64,000 bases of DNA from Cypionkella sp. (GTDB taxonomy: Bacteria; Pseudomonadota; Alphaproteobacteria; Rhodobacterales; Rhodobacteraceae): contig NZ_JAUSBA010000023.1 in assembly GCF_030652235.1 (NCBI RefSeq), forward strand, positions 1 through 64,000, read 5' to 3'. The position numbers were made by a program, and so were the translations under genes. The notes below the pieces were generated by a model, which was not told where the DNA came from, searched no databases, and saw only the letters and a list, made by a program, of their open reading frames with translations. Shown here one piece after another: positions 21,472 through 31,621 of this stretch (position 1 is its first letter; each line of letters begins with the position of its first letter).

Positions 21472-22461
21472 TTGGCTGCAAAAAAAGCCCCAGAGAAATC
21501 AAACGTCTCGAAGGAAGAACTGCTGAAGTTCTACCGCGAGATGCTGCTGATCCGCCGATTCGAGGAAAAGGCCGGGCAGCTTTATGGCATGGGTCTGATC
21601 GGGGGGTTTTGTCACCTCTATATCGGGCAAGAAGCGGTGGTTGTCGGCCTTGAAGCCTGCACCAAGGAAGGCGACAAGCGCATCACGTCTTATCGCGACC
21701 ACGGCCATATGCTGGCCTGCGGTATGGAAGCCAATGGTGTGATGGCGGAATTGACCGGGCGTTCGGGGGGATACTCGAAGGGCAAGGGCGGAAGCATGCA
21801 TATGTTCAGCCGCGAGAAGCATTTCTACGGCGGGCATGGCATTGTGGGGGCTCAGGTGCCTTTGGGTGCGGGTCTGGCGTTTGCCGATAAGTACAAGGGC
21901 AATGACAATGTGACCTTCACCTACTTCGGTGACGGGGCGGCGAACCAAGGGCAGGTCTATGAGACCTATAACATGGCGGAACTCTGGGCGCTTCCGGTGA
22001 TTTTTGTCATTGAGAACAACCACTACGCCATGGGCACTTCGCAGGCGCGCTCGACCAAGTCCGAGACCCTGTTCGGGCGCGGTTTGGCTTATGGCATTCC
22101 CGGTGAGCAGGTCGACGGCATGGATGTGCTGGCGGTGAAGGAAGCCGGGGCGAAGGCTGTGGCGCATTGCCGGGCGGGCAAGGGTCCGTACATTTTGGAA
22201 ATGATGACCTACCGCTATCGCGGCCATTCGATGTCGGACCCGGCGAAATATCGCACGCGGGAAGAGGTTGAAAAGATGAAATCCGAGAAGGATGCCATCG
22301 AACATGTGCGCGATCTGCTGCTGAGCGCTGGCCTTTGCTCGGATGAGGAGCTGAAGGCGATTGATAAGTCAATCAAGGACGTTGTGAACGCGAGCGCTGA
22401 GTTCGCCAAGGCCAGCCCGGAGCCCGCATTGGCGGAGCTTTGGACCGATATTTACGCCTGA
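21472..22461 (+). CDS. pdhA: Pyruvate dehydrogenase E1 component, alpha subunit
   Basis: This 329-aa thiamine-diphosphate subunit, with E1 beta, decarboxylates pyruvate and acetylates the E2 lipoyl arm. Visible motifs are [14 protein letters not shown] near residue 26, [27 protein letters not shown] near 123 and the ThDP motif [12 protein letters not shown]...IENN near 150-180. The phosphorylation-loop-like [11 protein letters not shown] lies near 245. The start is TTG at 21472 behind GGGAGG (spacing 8). A nearer ATG at 21464 is out of frame. It is the first gene of pdhA-pdhB-pdhC. Confidence 0.96.
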   Translation: MAAKKAPEKSNVSKEELLKFYREMLLIRRFEEKAGQLYGMGLIGGFCHLYIGQEAVVVGLEACTKEGDKRITSYRDHGHMLACGMEANGVMAELTGRSGGYSKGKGGSMHMFSREKHFYGGHGIVGAQVPLGAGLAFADKYKGNDNVTFTYFGDGAANQGQVYETYNMAELWALPVIFVIENNHYAMGTSQARSTKSETLFGRGLAYGIPGEQVDGMDVLAVKEAGAKAVAHCRAGKGPYILEMMTYRYRGHSMSDPAKYRTREEVEKMKSEKDAIEHVRDLLLSAGLCSDEELKAIDKSIKDVVNASAEFAKASPEPALAELWTDIYA

Positions 22462-22472
22462 GGGGGAACACC

Positions 22473-23843
22473 ATGGCAGTAGACGTATTGATGCCGGCGC
22501 TTTCTCCGACGATGGAAGAAGGCACTTTGGCAAAGTGGATGGTCAAGGAAGGTGATGTGGTCAAATCGGGCCAGATCATCGCTGAGATTGAGACAGACAA
22601 GGCGACGATGGAGTTTGAGTCGGCGGATGAAGGCATTGTGGGCCGGATTCTGGTGGCTGAAGGCACCTCGGGTGTGAAAGTGAATACCGCGATCATGGTG
22701 CTGGTCGAGGCTGGGGAATCGGCGGATGCAGCGCCTGCCCCGGTTGCGACTGTGGCAGTGGCGGCTTCGGTGGCGGCGGTTGCGGCCCCGGCGGCGGCGG
22801 TTGCGGCCCCGGCGGCGGCAGTTGTGTCGAAAGCCTCGGCGGACTGGCCGGAAGGCACGCCGATGAAAACCATGACCGTGCGCGAAGCGTTGCGTGAGGC
22901 GATGGCCGAAGAGATGCGCGCCAATCCAAATGTGATGCTGATGGGCGAGGAAGTTGGCGAGTATCAGGGCGCTTACAAGATTTCCCAAGGCTTGCTGGCC
23001 GAGTTTGGGGCAAAGCGCGTCGTCGATACGCCGATCACCGAAATGGGCTTTACTGGCATCGCGGTGGGGGCGGCTTGGGGTGGTCTGAACCCGATTGTCG
23101 AGTTCATGACGTTTAACTTTGCGCTGCAAGCCATTGACCATATTCTGAATTCCGCCGCCAAGACCAATTACATGTCGGGCGGTCAGTTGGGGTGCCCGAT
23201 TGTGTTCCGGGGGGCCAATGGCGCGGCAGCTAGGGTTGGTGCGCAGCATTCTCAGGATTTCACCGCATGGTACGCTGCGATTCCCGGTTTGAAAGTGGTG
23301 ATGCCCTATTCGGCGGCAGATGCTAAGGGCTTGTTGAAGCAGGCTATTCGCGATCCGAACCCGGTGATCTTCCTTGAGAACGAGATCATGTACGGCCAGT
23401 CGTTTGAAGTGCCAGATCTGCCGGATTTCACCATTCCGTTCGGCAAGGCGCGGATTTGGCGCGAAGGCACCGATGTGACCATCGTGTCGTTCAGCATTGG
23501 CATGAAGTATGCGCTGGAAGCTGCTGATTTACTTGCGAAAGAGGGTATTTCGGCTGAGGTGATTGATCTGCGCACGCTGCGTCCAATTGATTATGATACG
23601 GTGCTGGCATCTGTGCAGAAAACCAACCGTTGCGTGACGGTGGAAGAAGGCTTCCCTGTCGGCTCGATTGGCGACCATCTGGCCAGCACGATCATGCAGC
23701 GGGCGTTTGATTATCTGGACGCGCCGGTGATCACCTGCACGGGCAAGGACGTGCCGATGCCTTATGCAGCCAACCTTGAAAAGCTGGCGCTGGTGACGAC
23801 CGCTGATGTGGTCGCCGCCGTCAAATCTGTTTGCTACCGTTAA
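22473..23843 (+). CDS. pdhB: Pyruvate dehydrogenase E1 component, beta subunit with N-terminal lipoyl domain
   Basis: The 456-aa subunit begins with a complete biotinyl-lipoyl domain (residues 1-80, [16 protein letters not shown], lipoyl-lysine in [11 protein letters not shown] near 43). An Ala/Val/Pro-rich linker spans about residues 85-125. The transketolase-type E1 beta body follows ([42 protein letters not shown]). The extra lipoyl domain is a known feature of alphaproteobacterial PDH E1 beta and is absent from most others. ATG 22473 has AGGGGGAACACC upstream. It lies 12 bp after pdhA and overlaps the pdhC Shine-Dalgarno. Confidence 0.96.
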   Translation: MAVDVLMPALSPTMEEGTLAKWMVKEGDVVKSGQIIAEIETDKATMEFESADEGIVGRILVAEGTSGVKVNTAIMVLVEAGESADAAPAPVATVAVAASVAAVAAPAAAVAAPAAAVVSKASADWPEGTPMKTMTVREALREAMAEEMRANPNVMLMGEEVGEYQGAYKISQGLLAEFGAKRVVDTPITEMGFTGIAVGAAWGGLNPIVEFMTFNFALQAIDHILNSAAKTNYMSGGQLGCPIVFRGANGAAARVGAQHSQDFTAWYAAIPGLKVVMPYSAADAKGLLKQAIRDPNPVIFLENEIMYGQSFEVPDLPDFTIPFGKARIWREGTDVTIVSFSIGMKYALEAADLLAKEGISAEVIDLRTLRPIDYDTVLASVQKTNRCVTVEEGFPVGSIGDHLASTIMQRAFDYLDAPVITCTGKDVPMPYAANLEKLALVTTADVVAAVKSVCYR

Positions 23844-23853
23844 GGAGGCGATG

Positions 23854-25146
23854 ATGGCGATAGAGATTCTGATGCCCGCGCTTTCTCCGACGATGGAGGA
23901 AGGCACACTGGCGAAGTGGCTGGTGAAAGAGGGCGATGTGGTGAAATCCGGCCAGATTTTGGCCGAGATTGAGACGGATAAGGCGACGATGGAATTTGAG
24001 GCGGTGGATGAAGGCACGATTGGCCGGATTCTGGTGGCTGAAGGGACATCTGGGGTTAAAGTTAACACCGCGATTGCGGTGTTGCTGGAGGAGGGCGAAA
24101 GCGCTGATGCAGCACCCGCTGCCAAGGCTGCTGTAGCCGCAGCGGTTCCGGTGGCGGCTGTTGCCGCGGCTCCGGCGGCTGCGCCAGTTGCGGCTGCGAA
24201 AGCGGCGGGCGCTCGGGTGTTTGCTTCGCCTTTGGCGCGGCGGATTGCGGCGGAGAAGGGACTTGATCTGGCCTTGGTTCAAGGTTCTGGACCGCATGGG
24301 CGGATTGTGCGGGCGGATGTTGAGGCGGCCGAGACGGGTGCTGCGGCGTCGGTTGTGGCGGTTGCGGCGGCTCCTGTGGCCGAGGTGAAGGTGGCCTCTG
24401 CTCCAGCAATGGCAGCTGGGCCATCAACTGAGACCGTGTTGAAAACCTACGCCGATCGGCCGTTTACCGAAGTGAAGCTGGACGGGATGCGCAAAACGAT
24501 TGCAGCGCGTCTGACCGAAGCCAAACAAACCGTGCCGCATTTCTATCTGCGGCGCGACATTGAGCTGGATGCGCTGATGGCGTTCCGGGCCGAGTTGAAT
24601 GCCAAACTGGAAGCCCGCGGCGTCAAGCTTTCGGTGAATGACTTTGTGATCAAGGCTTGCGCTTTGGCACTGCAACAGGTGCCAGCGGCGAATGCGGTTT
24701 GGGCTGGGGACCGGGTGTTGCAGTTCAAGAAGTCTGACGTTGCCGTGGCTGTGGCGATTGAGGGCGGGCTGTTTACGCCGGTGCTGCGTGATGCCGAGTC
24801 GAAATCTTTGTCGGCACTGTCCGCCGAGATGAAAGATCTGGCAAAACGCGCGCGGGATCGGAAATTGGCCCCGGCAGAGTATCAGGGCGGCAGCTTTGCG
24901 ATCTCGAACCTCGGGATGTTCGGCATTGATAACTTCGATGCGATCATCAACCCGCCGCATGCTGCGATTTTGGCGGTGGGGGCTGGGGTTGCCAAGGCGA
25001 TCGTCAAGAACGGCGCTGTGGTTGTGGGTACGGTGATGTCGGTGACATTGTCTGTGGATCACCGGGTGATCGACGGGGCTTTGGGCGCGTTGTTGGTGAA
25101 CGCGATCAAGGACAATCTGGAGAACCCGCTGGCGATGCTGGCGTAG
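23854..25146 (+). CDS. pdhC: Dihydrolipoamide acetyltransferase (PDH E2)
   Basis: This 430-aa core of the pyruvate dehydrogenase complex has one lipoyl domain (residues 1-78, Lys in [11 protein letters not shown] near 43), an Ala/Pro linker and a peripheral-subunit-binding domain ([14 protein letters not shown] near 123 to GRIVRADVE near 155). A second linker leads to the catalytic domain ending with the [11 protein letters not shown] active-site motif near 401. AAGGAGG overlaps the pdhB stop. ATG 23854 has better spacing (5) than ATG 23851. The lipoyl domain is nearly identical to that of pdhB, pointing to domain duplication. The E3 gene is not in this window. Confidence 0.96.
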   Translation: MAIEILMPALSPTMEEGTLAKWLVKEGDVVKSGQILAEIETDKATMEFEAVDEGTIGRILVAEGTSGVKVNTAIAVLLEEGESADAAPAAKAAVAAAVPVAAVAAAPAAAPVAAAKAAGARVFASPLARRIAAEKGLDLALVQGSGPHGRIVRADVEAAETGAAASVVAVAAAPVAEVKVASAPAMAAGPSTETVLKTYADRPFTEVKLDGMRKTIAARLTEAKQTVPHFYLRRDIELDALMAFRAELNAKLEARGVKLSVNDFVIKACALALQQVPAANAVWAGDRVLQFKKSDVAVAVAIEGGLFTPVLRDAESKSLSALSAEMKDLAKRARDRKLAPAEYQGGSFAISNLGMFGIDNFDAIINPPHAAILAVGAGVAKAIVKNGAVVVGTVMSVTLSVDHRVIDGALGALLVNAIKDNLENPLAMLA

Positions 25147-25158
25147 GGTCTGAAATAG

Positions 25159-25194
25159 AAAAAGCCCGCCGAGAGTGATCTCGGCGGGCTTTTT
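25159..25194. terminator. Bidirectional rho-independent terminator between pdhC and cysE
   Basis: A 16-bp perfect stem (arms 25159-25174 and 25179-25194) has a GTGA loop, a GC-rich core and A/T tails on both sides. It can therefore end the convergent pdhC and cysE transcripts. Confidence 0.9.
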
Positions 25195-25212
25195 CATGGG
25201 TGGATGAAGGGC

Positions 25213-26022
25213 TTAGAGTTCGCCGTTGATCAACTGATCCATGGTGACGGAAGGATGCGCGCAGCCTGCTTCGCCGATCACGCGGGCGGGCACGCCTGCA
25301 ACTGTGGTGTTATGCGGCACGTCATGCAGCACGACGGAGCCTGCGGCGATGCGCGAGCAGTGACCAACGTGGATATTGCCCAGAACCTTTGCCCCTGCCC
25401 CGATCATCACGCCGTCGCCGATTTTAGGATGGCGGTCGCCGTCTTCTTTGCCGGTGCCGCCCAAGGTGACGGAATGCAGCATCGAAACATTGTCGCCGAC
25501 CACGGCGGTTTCACCAATCACGATCGAATGGGCGTGGTCGATCATGATGCCTTTGCCAATGCGGGCATTGGGGTGAATGTCGACGCCAAAGACTTCCGAG
25601 ACGCGCATCTGCACGAAATAGGCCATATCCTTGCGGCCATTCGTCCACAGCCAATGGCCGATGCGGTAGGCTTGGATCGCTTGATAGCCCTTGAAGAACA
25701 GGATCGGCTGAATGAACCGCAGGCAGGCCGGGTCACGATCAAACACCGCCGTCACATCGGCGCGGGCGGATTGGCCGATTTCGGAGTCGGAGGAATAGGC
25801 TTCGTCCGCGATTTCGCGCAAGATTTGCTCGGACATTTCCCCCGAAGCGAGCTTCAGGGAAAAACGATACGCAAGCGCGCGCTCAAGGCTGGGATGGTGC
25901 AACAGGCTGGAATGGATCAGTCCGCCGAGCAGAGGTTCGGCCCGGACCATGTCGAAGGCTTCCTCGCGCACGCGGCGCCAAACGGGATCCAGAGGGCTGA
26001 TTTTAGCACTGGTTTCGGCCAT
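25213..26022 (-). CDS. cysE: Serine O-acetyltransferase
   Basis: This 269-aa enzyme acetylates serine with acetyl-CoA, the first step of cysteine synthesis. The N-terminal helical domain (SATase_N, residues 10-120, with DPACLRFIQPILFFKGYQA) precedes a left-handed beta helix of hexapeptide repeats. That helix holds the catalytic DHAHSIVIGETAVVGDNV and LHSVTLGGTGK region. Length and motifs are standard. It lies immediately downstream of the gene transfer agent cluster on the same strand, 93 bp after the DUF7742-like gene. Confidence 0.96.
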   Translation of the reverse strand: MAETSAKISPLDPVWRRVREEAFDMVRAEPLLGGLIHSSLLHHPSLERALAYRFSLKLASGEMSEQILREIADEAYSSDSEIGQSARADVTAVFDRDPACLRFIQPILFFKGYQAIQAYRIGHWLWTNGRKDMAYFVQMRVSEVFGVDIHPNARIGKGIMIDHAHSIVIGETAVVGDNVSMLHSVTLGGTGKEDGDRHPKIGDGVMIGAGAKVLGNIHVGHCSRIAAGSVVLHDVPHNTTVAGVPARVIGEAGCAHPSVTMDQLINGEL

Positions 26023-26114
26023 GATATATCTCCTGCTGGCAGAGAGATTAGCATATGGGGTTGGTTTGCAACAGGGCCAAGGGGGATTTTACTATTTCGC
26101 TTGGTCGTCGTGTT

Positions 26115-26399
26115 TCAGGAGACGCTGCGCTTGCGGCTGGCAAGCTGGCTGGCGACGAGGGCAAGCGCGGACAAGAAGCGGACGGAATGCGGGATTGAGT
26201 GGCGCGGGCCCGGTTCGGCAAGCGCGCGGGCCATCAGGCTGCCGTTGCCCCACGTGGGATGCGCGCGCCCGAAGCGTTTGGCGTAGCGGTGCGCGGCATC
26301 AGCCTGATCAAGCAGTCGGGTGATCAGGGCGGCGGGATCGGTGGAGACCGCAAGCAGGCCTGCGGCCTCGAACAGATCGCCGGGAAGGCAACGGCGCAA
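26115..26399 (-). CDS. DUF7742-like small protein downstream of the GTA cluster
   Basis: The product is 94 aa with the pattern MRRCLPGDLFEAAG, RLLDQADAAHRYAKRFGRAHPTWGNGSLMARAL and a helical C-terminus. I recall this arrangement as the DUF7742 family of Rhodobacteraceae, often next to GTA genes. The start is TTG (26397-26399) one base after the g15 stop, so translation is probably coupled to g15. No catalytic motif is seen. A role in GTA particles is suggested only by position. Confidence 0.6.
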   Translation of the reverse strand: MRRCLPGDLFEAAGLLAVSTDPAALITRLLDQADAAHRYAKRFGRAHPTWGNGSLMARALAEPGPRHSIPHSVRFLSALALVASQLASRKRSVS

Positions 26400-26400
26400 G

Positions 26401-29400
26401 TTAAAGTACCGCGGTGATGGTTTCGAACGGCCCGTTGCCGTAGCGTTGCGAGACTTGGGCTATGGCGATGGTGATTGCGCCGCTGACTGCGTCAGCGGTT
26501 TGCATCGCTGTGGTGTAGCTGAAGCCGGGCGCAGAGGTGGTGGTTTCGCGCAAGGTGACGGGGCCGTGAGTGATTTTGATGCTGTAAAGCTCGGTGTCTT
26601 CGCCCAAGGGCACTTCCAGCGATTGCCAAGTGTCACCGTCGATGCGGGTGCGGCGCTGCCAAGTGATGTCGAGATCGCCACTGGTTTGTTTGGTGGCGGA
26701 GAGGTGCGAGACCGGATAGGGCCGCAGGCCTGCGCCGTCAAAGCTTTCGATCAGCAAGACGGTTGCGCTGCTGTCGTAACCCTGATCGGCGGGGCCGAAG
26801 CGGTAGAAGCGCGGCAAGCCTCGGGCCGAGAGGGGTAGGTTGATTTGTTGGACGGCGTCGTTGAGCAGAACGAAAGTGCTGCCGATGGGCCACAAGGCGG
26901 GCATCACCCCGTCGGTGCCCGCTTGGCCGCGCAGACGCAGCGAAATGTCGTAGGTTTTGGGTGCCACGAGGGTAGCACTGGCGAATTGAAACACCTCCCA
27001 GTTTTCCGGGCTGCCGTCGCCGATGGCGGCAACGTTTGCACCGGAAAGGACGGAAAGTTCGCTGACCGACGATAGTGCACCGGATTCGACGCGCACGCGC
27101 AAGGTCGCACCGCGATCCCAGAGGCCGGGTTCGGCGGCGGTCAGTTCCGTTTCAGTGGTGCCGATGATCGCGGGTTGAGTGAGCGTGGTGTTCAGACTGT
27201 AGCTGTCGTCTGAAATGGCGCTCCACACCGCCACATCACCGGGCCAAGGCGAGGCTGCGACGCAGACATGCGGGGCATATTCGACCTCGATGCCTTTCAG
27301 CAGCGGCAGATCAAGGAACAGCGGGTAGACCGGAACGGTGGCTTGGAACGGCACCCAACCACGTGCAGGCACAGAGATTTCGGCGGGCTCGTAGACGTTG
27401 GGATCAACGCGGACGGCCTCGATGGTTTGCAACTCGGACAACTCGGCGCGGTCGATGCGGTACAACTCGCCCGCGATGCTGACAGTGTCACCGACGCCGA
27501 TGGCAAGCTGGGATTTCGGTAAGGCAAAGCGGGCCGTGTCGCGCGAGACGCGGGTTTCGGCCATCCAACGTTCGGCAATCGCTGTGGCCTCGGCGGCGGT
27601 CAGGGTTAGGGGAAGTTCGGATTGTGAAACCACATCGCCTGTGCGGTCGGGGAATGAGGCAGAAACGGTGGAGACGGCGAAATCTGTTTCCGCCTCGTTG
27701 AAGGTCAGGCGAATGTGTTCGGGGGTTTCAATATCGGCGCTGCGGGTGCGCTCAATGCTGCCGTCGATCTCGGTCGAGATGGCGAGGGTTTCCGGCGCCA
27801 AGGTTTGCGGGTTCAGCGCGGTGCGCGATTGAAAACGTAAATTGCCTTCGCGCTCGATCACGTCGGTTGGAAAGGCGAGGATCAGCGGTTGCAGGGCGGC
27901 GCGGGCCGAAGCGACATCGGTGACCGCATAGCCGCGCACGATGCCGCGGGCTTGGCTTAGGTCAACGTCCTGCATTCCCGTAAGATCACAAATATCGGCG
28001 ATCACGGCGGCAAGCGGCTCGTTTGAGGCGCGCCCGTTCAACCAATGGCCTTTGTCGTAGTTCGATGCATCTGACCACAGGCTCTTGTTGCCGGGGAAGG
28101 TCGGGAACGGCCGCGCATCCCATGCCCAAGCCAAAGAATTGGCGAAATCGACCATTTGGCCGCTGTAAAGCAAGGCTTCGGGGTTGTTCTGCGGATCGGT
28201 CCAATAACTGTGCATGGCGTGGTAATAGGACAGTTGCAGCAGATCATCGCGCAACCCGTTGGAATATTTCGGCAGCGCGGACTCCGACGATTTCGGGTCT
28301 AGAAACACATTGGGCTGGTTGGTGGCTTTGTCCACAGCCGCGCAGCCGTATTCGGTGAAGCGGATGGGCTTTGAGCCTGCAATCCAAGCGGTTGGTGTGG
28401 CAGCACGCAGCCCTGCGAGGCGCTGATGGTGCGAACTCGACCACCAGGCGCGCAGATCTTTGTGGCGGTAAACCCAAGGCTCGCCATAAGCGCCATCGGT
28501 GATCGGGGTGCGCATTTGGGCGGCCTGATCGGTGGGGGTTGCGTAATACCACTCAAAGCCTTCGCCGCCCGCGATGTTGGCGCGCAGGTAATCGGTATTG
28601 TGGATGTCGCCCCAATGGGCATCGAGGTGGCTGTCGCCGTCGCGCCAATCCGAAAGCGGCGTGTAATTGTCGATGCCGATGAAGTCGATGGCAGGGTCGG
28701 CCCAAAGTGGATCAAGGTGGAAATACAGGTTATCCTCGGTGTGGTAGCCAAAATACTCGGACCAATCCGCAGCATAGGTGATCTGGGTGATGGGGCCGAG
28801 GATGGCTTTTACCTCGGCGGCGAGCTGGCGCAGCGCTGCGACGGTGGGGAAGCTGTCGGCCGCGCCGCGAATTTGGGTCAGGCTGCGCAACTCGGTGCCG
28901 ATGCAGAACGCGGCAACCCCGCCTGCGGCTTTGCACAGGTTGGCGTAGTGCAGGATGAAGCGGCGATAGGACCATTCGCTTGGGCCAGAATAGCTGACGC
29001 TCTCACCTGCGATGGCGAAATCTGCGGGGGCGACGGTGCCGAAGAAGGCCGCCACCTCGGCGGCAGCTGCGGCAGTACGGTCTGTGGTGCCGGATTGCCC
29101 CGGCGCGTGGTTTACAGTGATGCGCCCCCGCCACGGCAGAACCGGCTGCGAGGTCGCGGTGCTCCACGGATCGGGCAGAGTATTGCCGGGCAGTTGATCC
29201 ATCAGGATGAACGGATAGAAGGTGATCGCCTTGTCCGCTGCGGTCAGGGCTTTGATTGCCTCGACCACCGATTGATCCGCAGGGGTGCCGCCGTAGACCG
29301 TGGTGCCCTCCAGCTTTGGCAGTTCCAGAGCGGCCGCCCGCGTCAGGCCAGAGACCTTCCACGGCATTGGCTGGCCATCGTATTGCTTCTGTTCGACCTT

Positions 29401-30297
29401 CGGCTGCACAAGGCAAGACCCGCAGCGCAGGTCATTGCCAAACCACGACACCACCAAGGAGACGCCGTTTGCGTTGGGAAGTTCCTCGGTCAACTGCTCA
29501 AGCGATGCGGAAAAATCGGTCTTGCCCGTGGCAGAATTGACGTTGGCCGAACGGTTGCTGCCTGGACCATAGGAATAATGCACAGGCGTGGTCGCCAAGG
29601 CATATTCCCCGGTGCCGGGGATCAGGCAGACACCGGGGATGATCTTGGACAAGCCCGGATGCGCGTCGGCAGCAGGGCTTTGCGCGGCCCGCACCACTTC
29701 GAAAGAGAATTGCGGCACACGATTGCCGAATTTCCCCAGATCGAGGGTCTCGATCACCACATAGGCCGTGCCGCGATAACTGGGGGCTTTGCCCGCGCCT
29801 TCAACCGCCTCAATTTTGGGATCAGGCAGTTGCGCCTCATCGCCCTTGTAAACGCGCAGGTTCAGGCTTTCGGGTTGGATTTCATTGCCATCCGCCCACA
29901 TCCGCCCGACCCGAGTGATCTCGCCTTCACATAGGGCCACCGCCAGACTGACCGAATAACTGAAACTGTTGCTCGAGGGTTTCGGTGTGCCCTTGCCGCC
30001 ACCAGAATGCACGACATTTTCTTGAAACCGGCTGGCCCAGATCACTTGACCCGACACCCGCACCCTGCCCCAGATACGCGGAATGGCCGCACCCTCGCTC
30101 GCCCCCATCACCCGAAAGCGATCAACCCTGCCGACATCGACAGCTTCCGAGCCCGCGCCCAGCAATTTCTGGTCGATCACCCGCCCCACCGTGGCCCCAA
30201 TGGCGCGCCCGATCACCGCACCCGACAGGCCGAGCACGGTACCGCCAAAACCTGCACCCAAGGATGCACCAACGGCAGAGAGAAGGATCGTGGCCAT
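26401..30297 (-). CDS. GTA host-specificity/megatron protein (g15)
   Basis: This 1298-aa tail-tip protein is the largest product of the GTA cluster. The N-terminal stretch is Gly/Ala-rich and hydrophobic (about residues 1-45), followed by a phage-tail-like region (GRVRVSGQVIWASRF). Next comes a glycoside-hydrolase-like TIM-barrel domain with IDFIGIDNYTPLSDWRDGD near 545 and WYYATPTDQAAQM. Beta-rich domains near 800-1000 resemble tail hub/fibre folds, and the C-terminal half probably contacts the recipient. In R. capsulatus GTA the equivalent protein is about the same length and sits at the baseplate centre. It overlaps nothing and starts three bases past g14's end region. Confidence 0.93.
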   Translation of the reverse strand: MATILLSAVGASLGAGFGGTVLGLSGAVIGRAIGATVGRVIDQKLLGAGSEAVDVGRVDRFRVMGASEGAAIPRIWGRVRVSGQVIWASRFQENVVHSGGGKGTPKPSSNSFSYSVSLAVALCEGEITRVGRMWADGNEIQPESLNLRVYKGDEAQLPDPKIEAVEGAGKAPSYRGTAYVVIETLDLGKFGNRVPQFSFEVVRAAQSPAADAHPGLSKIIPGVCLIPGTGEYALATTPVHYSYGPGSNRSANVNSATGKTDFSASLEQLTEELPNANGVSLVVSWFGNDLRCGSCLVQPKVEQKQYDGQPMPWKVSGLTRAAALELPKLEGTTVYGGTPADQSVVEAIKALTAADKAITFYPFILMDQLPGNTLPDPWSTATSQPVLPWRGRITVNHAPGQSGTTDRTAAAAAEVAAFFGTVAPADFAIAGESVSYSGPSEWSYRRFILHYANLCKAAGGVAAFCIGTELRSLTQIRGAADSFPTVAALRQLAAEVKAILGPITQITYAADWSEYFGYHTEDNLYFHLDPLWADPAIDFIGIDNYTPLSDWRDGDSHLDAHWGDIHNTDYLRANIAGGEGFEWYYATPTDQAAQMRTPITDGAYGEPWVYRHKDLRAWWSSSHHQRLAGLRAATPTAWIAGSKPIRFTEYGCAAVDKATNQPNVFLDPKSSESALPKYSNGLRDDLLQLSYYHAMHSYWTDPQNNPEALLYSGQMVDFANSLAWAWDARPFPTFPGNKSLWSDASNYDKGHWLNGRASNEPLAAVIADICDLTGMQDVDLSQARGIVRGYAVTDVASARAALQPLILAFPTDVIEREGNLRFQSRTALNPQTLAPETLAISTEIDGSIERTRSADIETPEHIRLTFNEAETDFAVSTVSASFPDRTGDVVSQSELPLTLTAAEATAIAERWMAETRVSRDTARFALPKSQLAIGVGDTVSIAGELYRIDRAELSELQTIEAVRVDPNVYEPAEISVPARGWVPFQATVPVYPLFLDLPLLKGIEVEYAPHVCVAASPWPGDVAVWSAISDDSYSLNTTLTQPAIIGTTETELTAAEPGLWDRGATLRVRVESGALSSVSELSVLSGANVAAIGDGSPENWEVFQFASATLVAPKTYDISLRLRGQAGTDGVMPALWPIGSTFVLLNDAVQQINLPLSARGLPRFYRFGPADQGYDSSATVLLIESFDGAGLRPYPVSHLSATKQTSGDLDITWQRRTRIDGDTWQSLEVPLGEDTELYSIKITHGPVTLRETTTSAPGFSYTTAMQTADAVSGAITIAIAQVSQRYGNGPFETITAVL

Positions 30298-30299
30298 GT

Positions 30300-30737
30300 T
30301 CAGGCTCCTAAGGGAAATTCAAATCGCGCGGCGATCTTGCGCCGCCACGGATCGCTTAACGGCGTTTCCACCACGCCGTGGCTGGTGTAGGCGTGGATGA
30401 AGCTGGCGCTGGAGCCAACCAGACCCGCAATGCCCAAGTGTTTGGCGACAGCACCAGATCGCATGCGAAACAACAGAACATCGCCCGGCGCCTCATCGGC
30501 GCGGTTCTTCTCGATCAGCCAGCGCTGAGCCGCAACCAACAGGTCTTCGCAGCCCGAGGGTTCCGACCAATCCTGCGAATAGGCCGGGATGCTTTCAGGT
30601 TCTGCGCTGATCACTTCCCGCCAGACACCCCGGATCAGGCCAAGGCAATCGGCCCCTGCGGCCTTGACGCTGGCCTGATGCAGATAGGGGGTGCCGATCC
30701 ATGCGCGCGCGGTCTCGACGATCAGCGCAGGCGTCAT
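30300..30737 (-). CDS. GTA NlpC/P60 peptidase (g14)
   Basis: This 145-aa tail-associated cell-wall peptidase has catalytic Cys in ADCLGLIRGVWRE near residue 30 and the His in AKHLGIAGLVG near 103. A later polar residue falls in FIHAYTSHGVVE, as in NlpC/P60 proteins of siphovirus tails. It would open peptidoglycan as the particle delivers DNA. Its start overlaps the g13 stop (ATGA-type overlap at 30734-30737). Confidence 0.93.
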   Translation of the reverse strand: MTPALIVETARAWIGTPYLHQASVKAAGADCLGLIRGVWREVISAEPESIPAYSQDWSEPSGCEDLLVAAQRWLIEKNRADEAPGDVLLFRMRSGAVAKHLGIAGLVGSSASFIHAYTSHGVVETPLSDPWRRKIAARFEFPLGA

Positions 30738-31621
30738 CGCCCTAGGCTCCCGCCGTCATTGGTGCGGCTGTTGACCGGGTAAGACGCCAGCCAATCCTCG
30801 CCCGGAATATGCGGGAAGCCGCGAAAATTGGCAAAGTTATCGAATTTCGTGCGGCAGGTGGTAGACATTCGGTCACAGCCCACCTCAAGCCGCACCTGAT
30901 CGCCAATCGCGATCTGCGCGCCAAGGTCGTACCACAGATCAACGACGCGCTGGGTGCCGCTTAGCCGATCAAACTTGATCACCCCCACCAGCCCGGCAGC
31001 AGCCCCCGAAGTGACGACAAAACGCCCACGTTCAAACCAGCGGTCTGCAAAGGCCGAGATTCCCTCAAACAGGCAACGATTTAACGCATCAAGGCCCGCT
31101 ACGCTTGTCTCGGCAAAATTTCCCGGCGCAATCAGATCGACCCTACAGCGCGCGTCGCCCAAAACCGCAGTGCAACTGCGCTGAAAAATCCGCCCCTGTG
31201 GTTGGTTCAAACGATCCGTCAGCCCGCGCAATTCGGCCTTGAAAGCACCGCCTACGCGGGAAATCTCGCCCAGATTGCCGCGAAACTGTTCGATGCGCTG
31301 GGCCGGATCTGCCCAATTCACCAGCCAAGCCCGCACCTCTGCACCATCAAACCGCCCCGCAATCAGATCAGCCTCGTCGACCGCAGCATCCGACAGCCCC
31401 CCCACGGTTTCCGAGTTATCCACCGACAGCCCTGTGGTCTGCTGCAAGGTGCGCGCGGTCATACCGGAGCTGGCTTTGAACACATGCCCCTCAAAGCCCA
31501 GATCAAGATCGTGATCGGTGAAGCCAAACTGCACACCATCGCGGCGCGTGACCAGCCAAGCCCGGCACACGGTCGTGACGCCCTGCCCCAAATGATCCAG
31601 CAACTCTTGCCGCGCGCTCAT
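30734..31621 (-). CDS. GTA hub protein (g13), DUF2163/BR0599 type
   Basis: The 295-aa protein has an N-terminal DUF2163 region (residues 10-165) and a C-terminal phage BR0599-like domain. Cysteines at CRAWLVTRR (19), CTAVLGDARCRVD, EVGCDRMSTTCRTKF and the sequence NFANFRGFPHIPGED match the lambda gpL-like tail-tip family, which in known members holds an iron-sulphur cluster. In GTA particles this is the baseplate hub. It overlaps g14 and g12 by four bases each, consistent with translational coupling. Confidence 0.92.
   Translation of the reverse strand: MSARQELLDHLGQGVTTVCRAWLVTRRDGVQFGFTDHDLDLGFEGHVFKASSGMTARTLQQTTGLSVDNSETVGGLSDAAVDEADLIAGRFDGAEVRAWLVNWADPAQRIEQFRGNLGEISRVGGAFKAELRGLTDRLNQPQGRIFQRSCTAVLGDARCRVDLIAPGNFAETSVAGLDALNRCLFEGISAFADRWFERGRFVVTSGAAAGLVGVIKFDRLSGTQRVVDLWYDLGAQIAIGDQVRLEVGCDRMSTTCRTKFDNFANFRGFPHIPGEDWLASYPVNSRTNDGGSLGR

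Noticed and set aside
28426-29934. 502-codon plus-strand frame inside g15
   Set aside because: It is antisense to the GTA megatron gene, with composition typical of a reversed frame and no motif.
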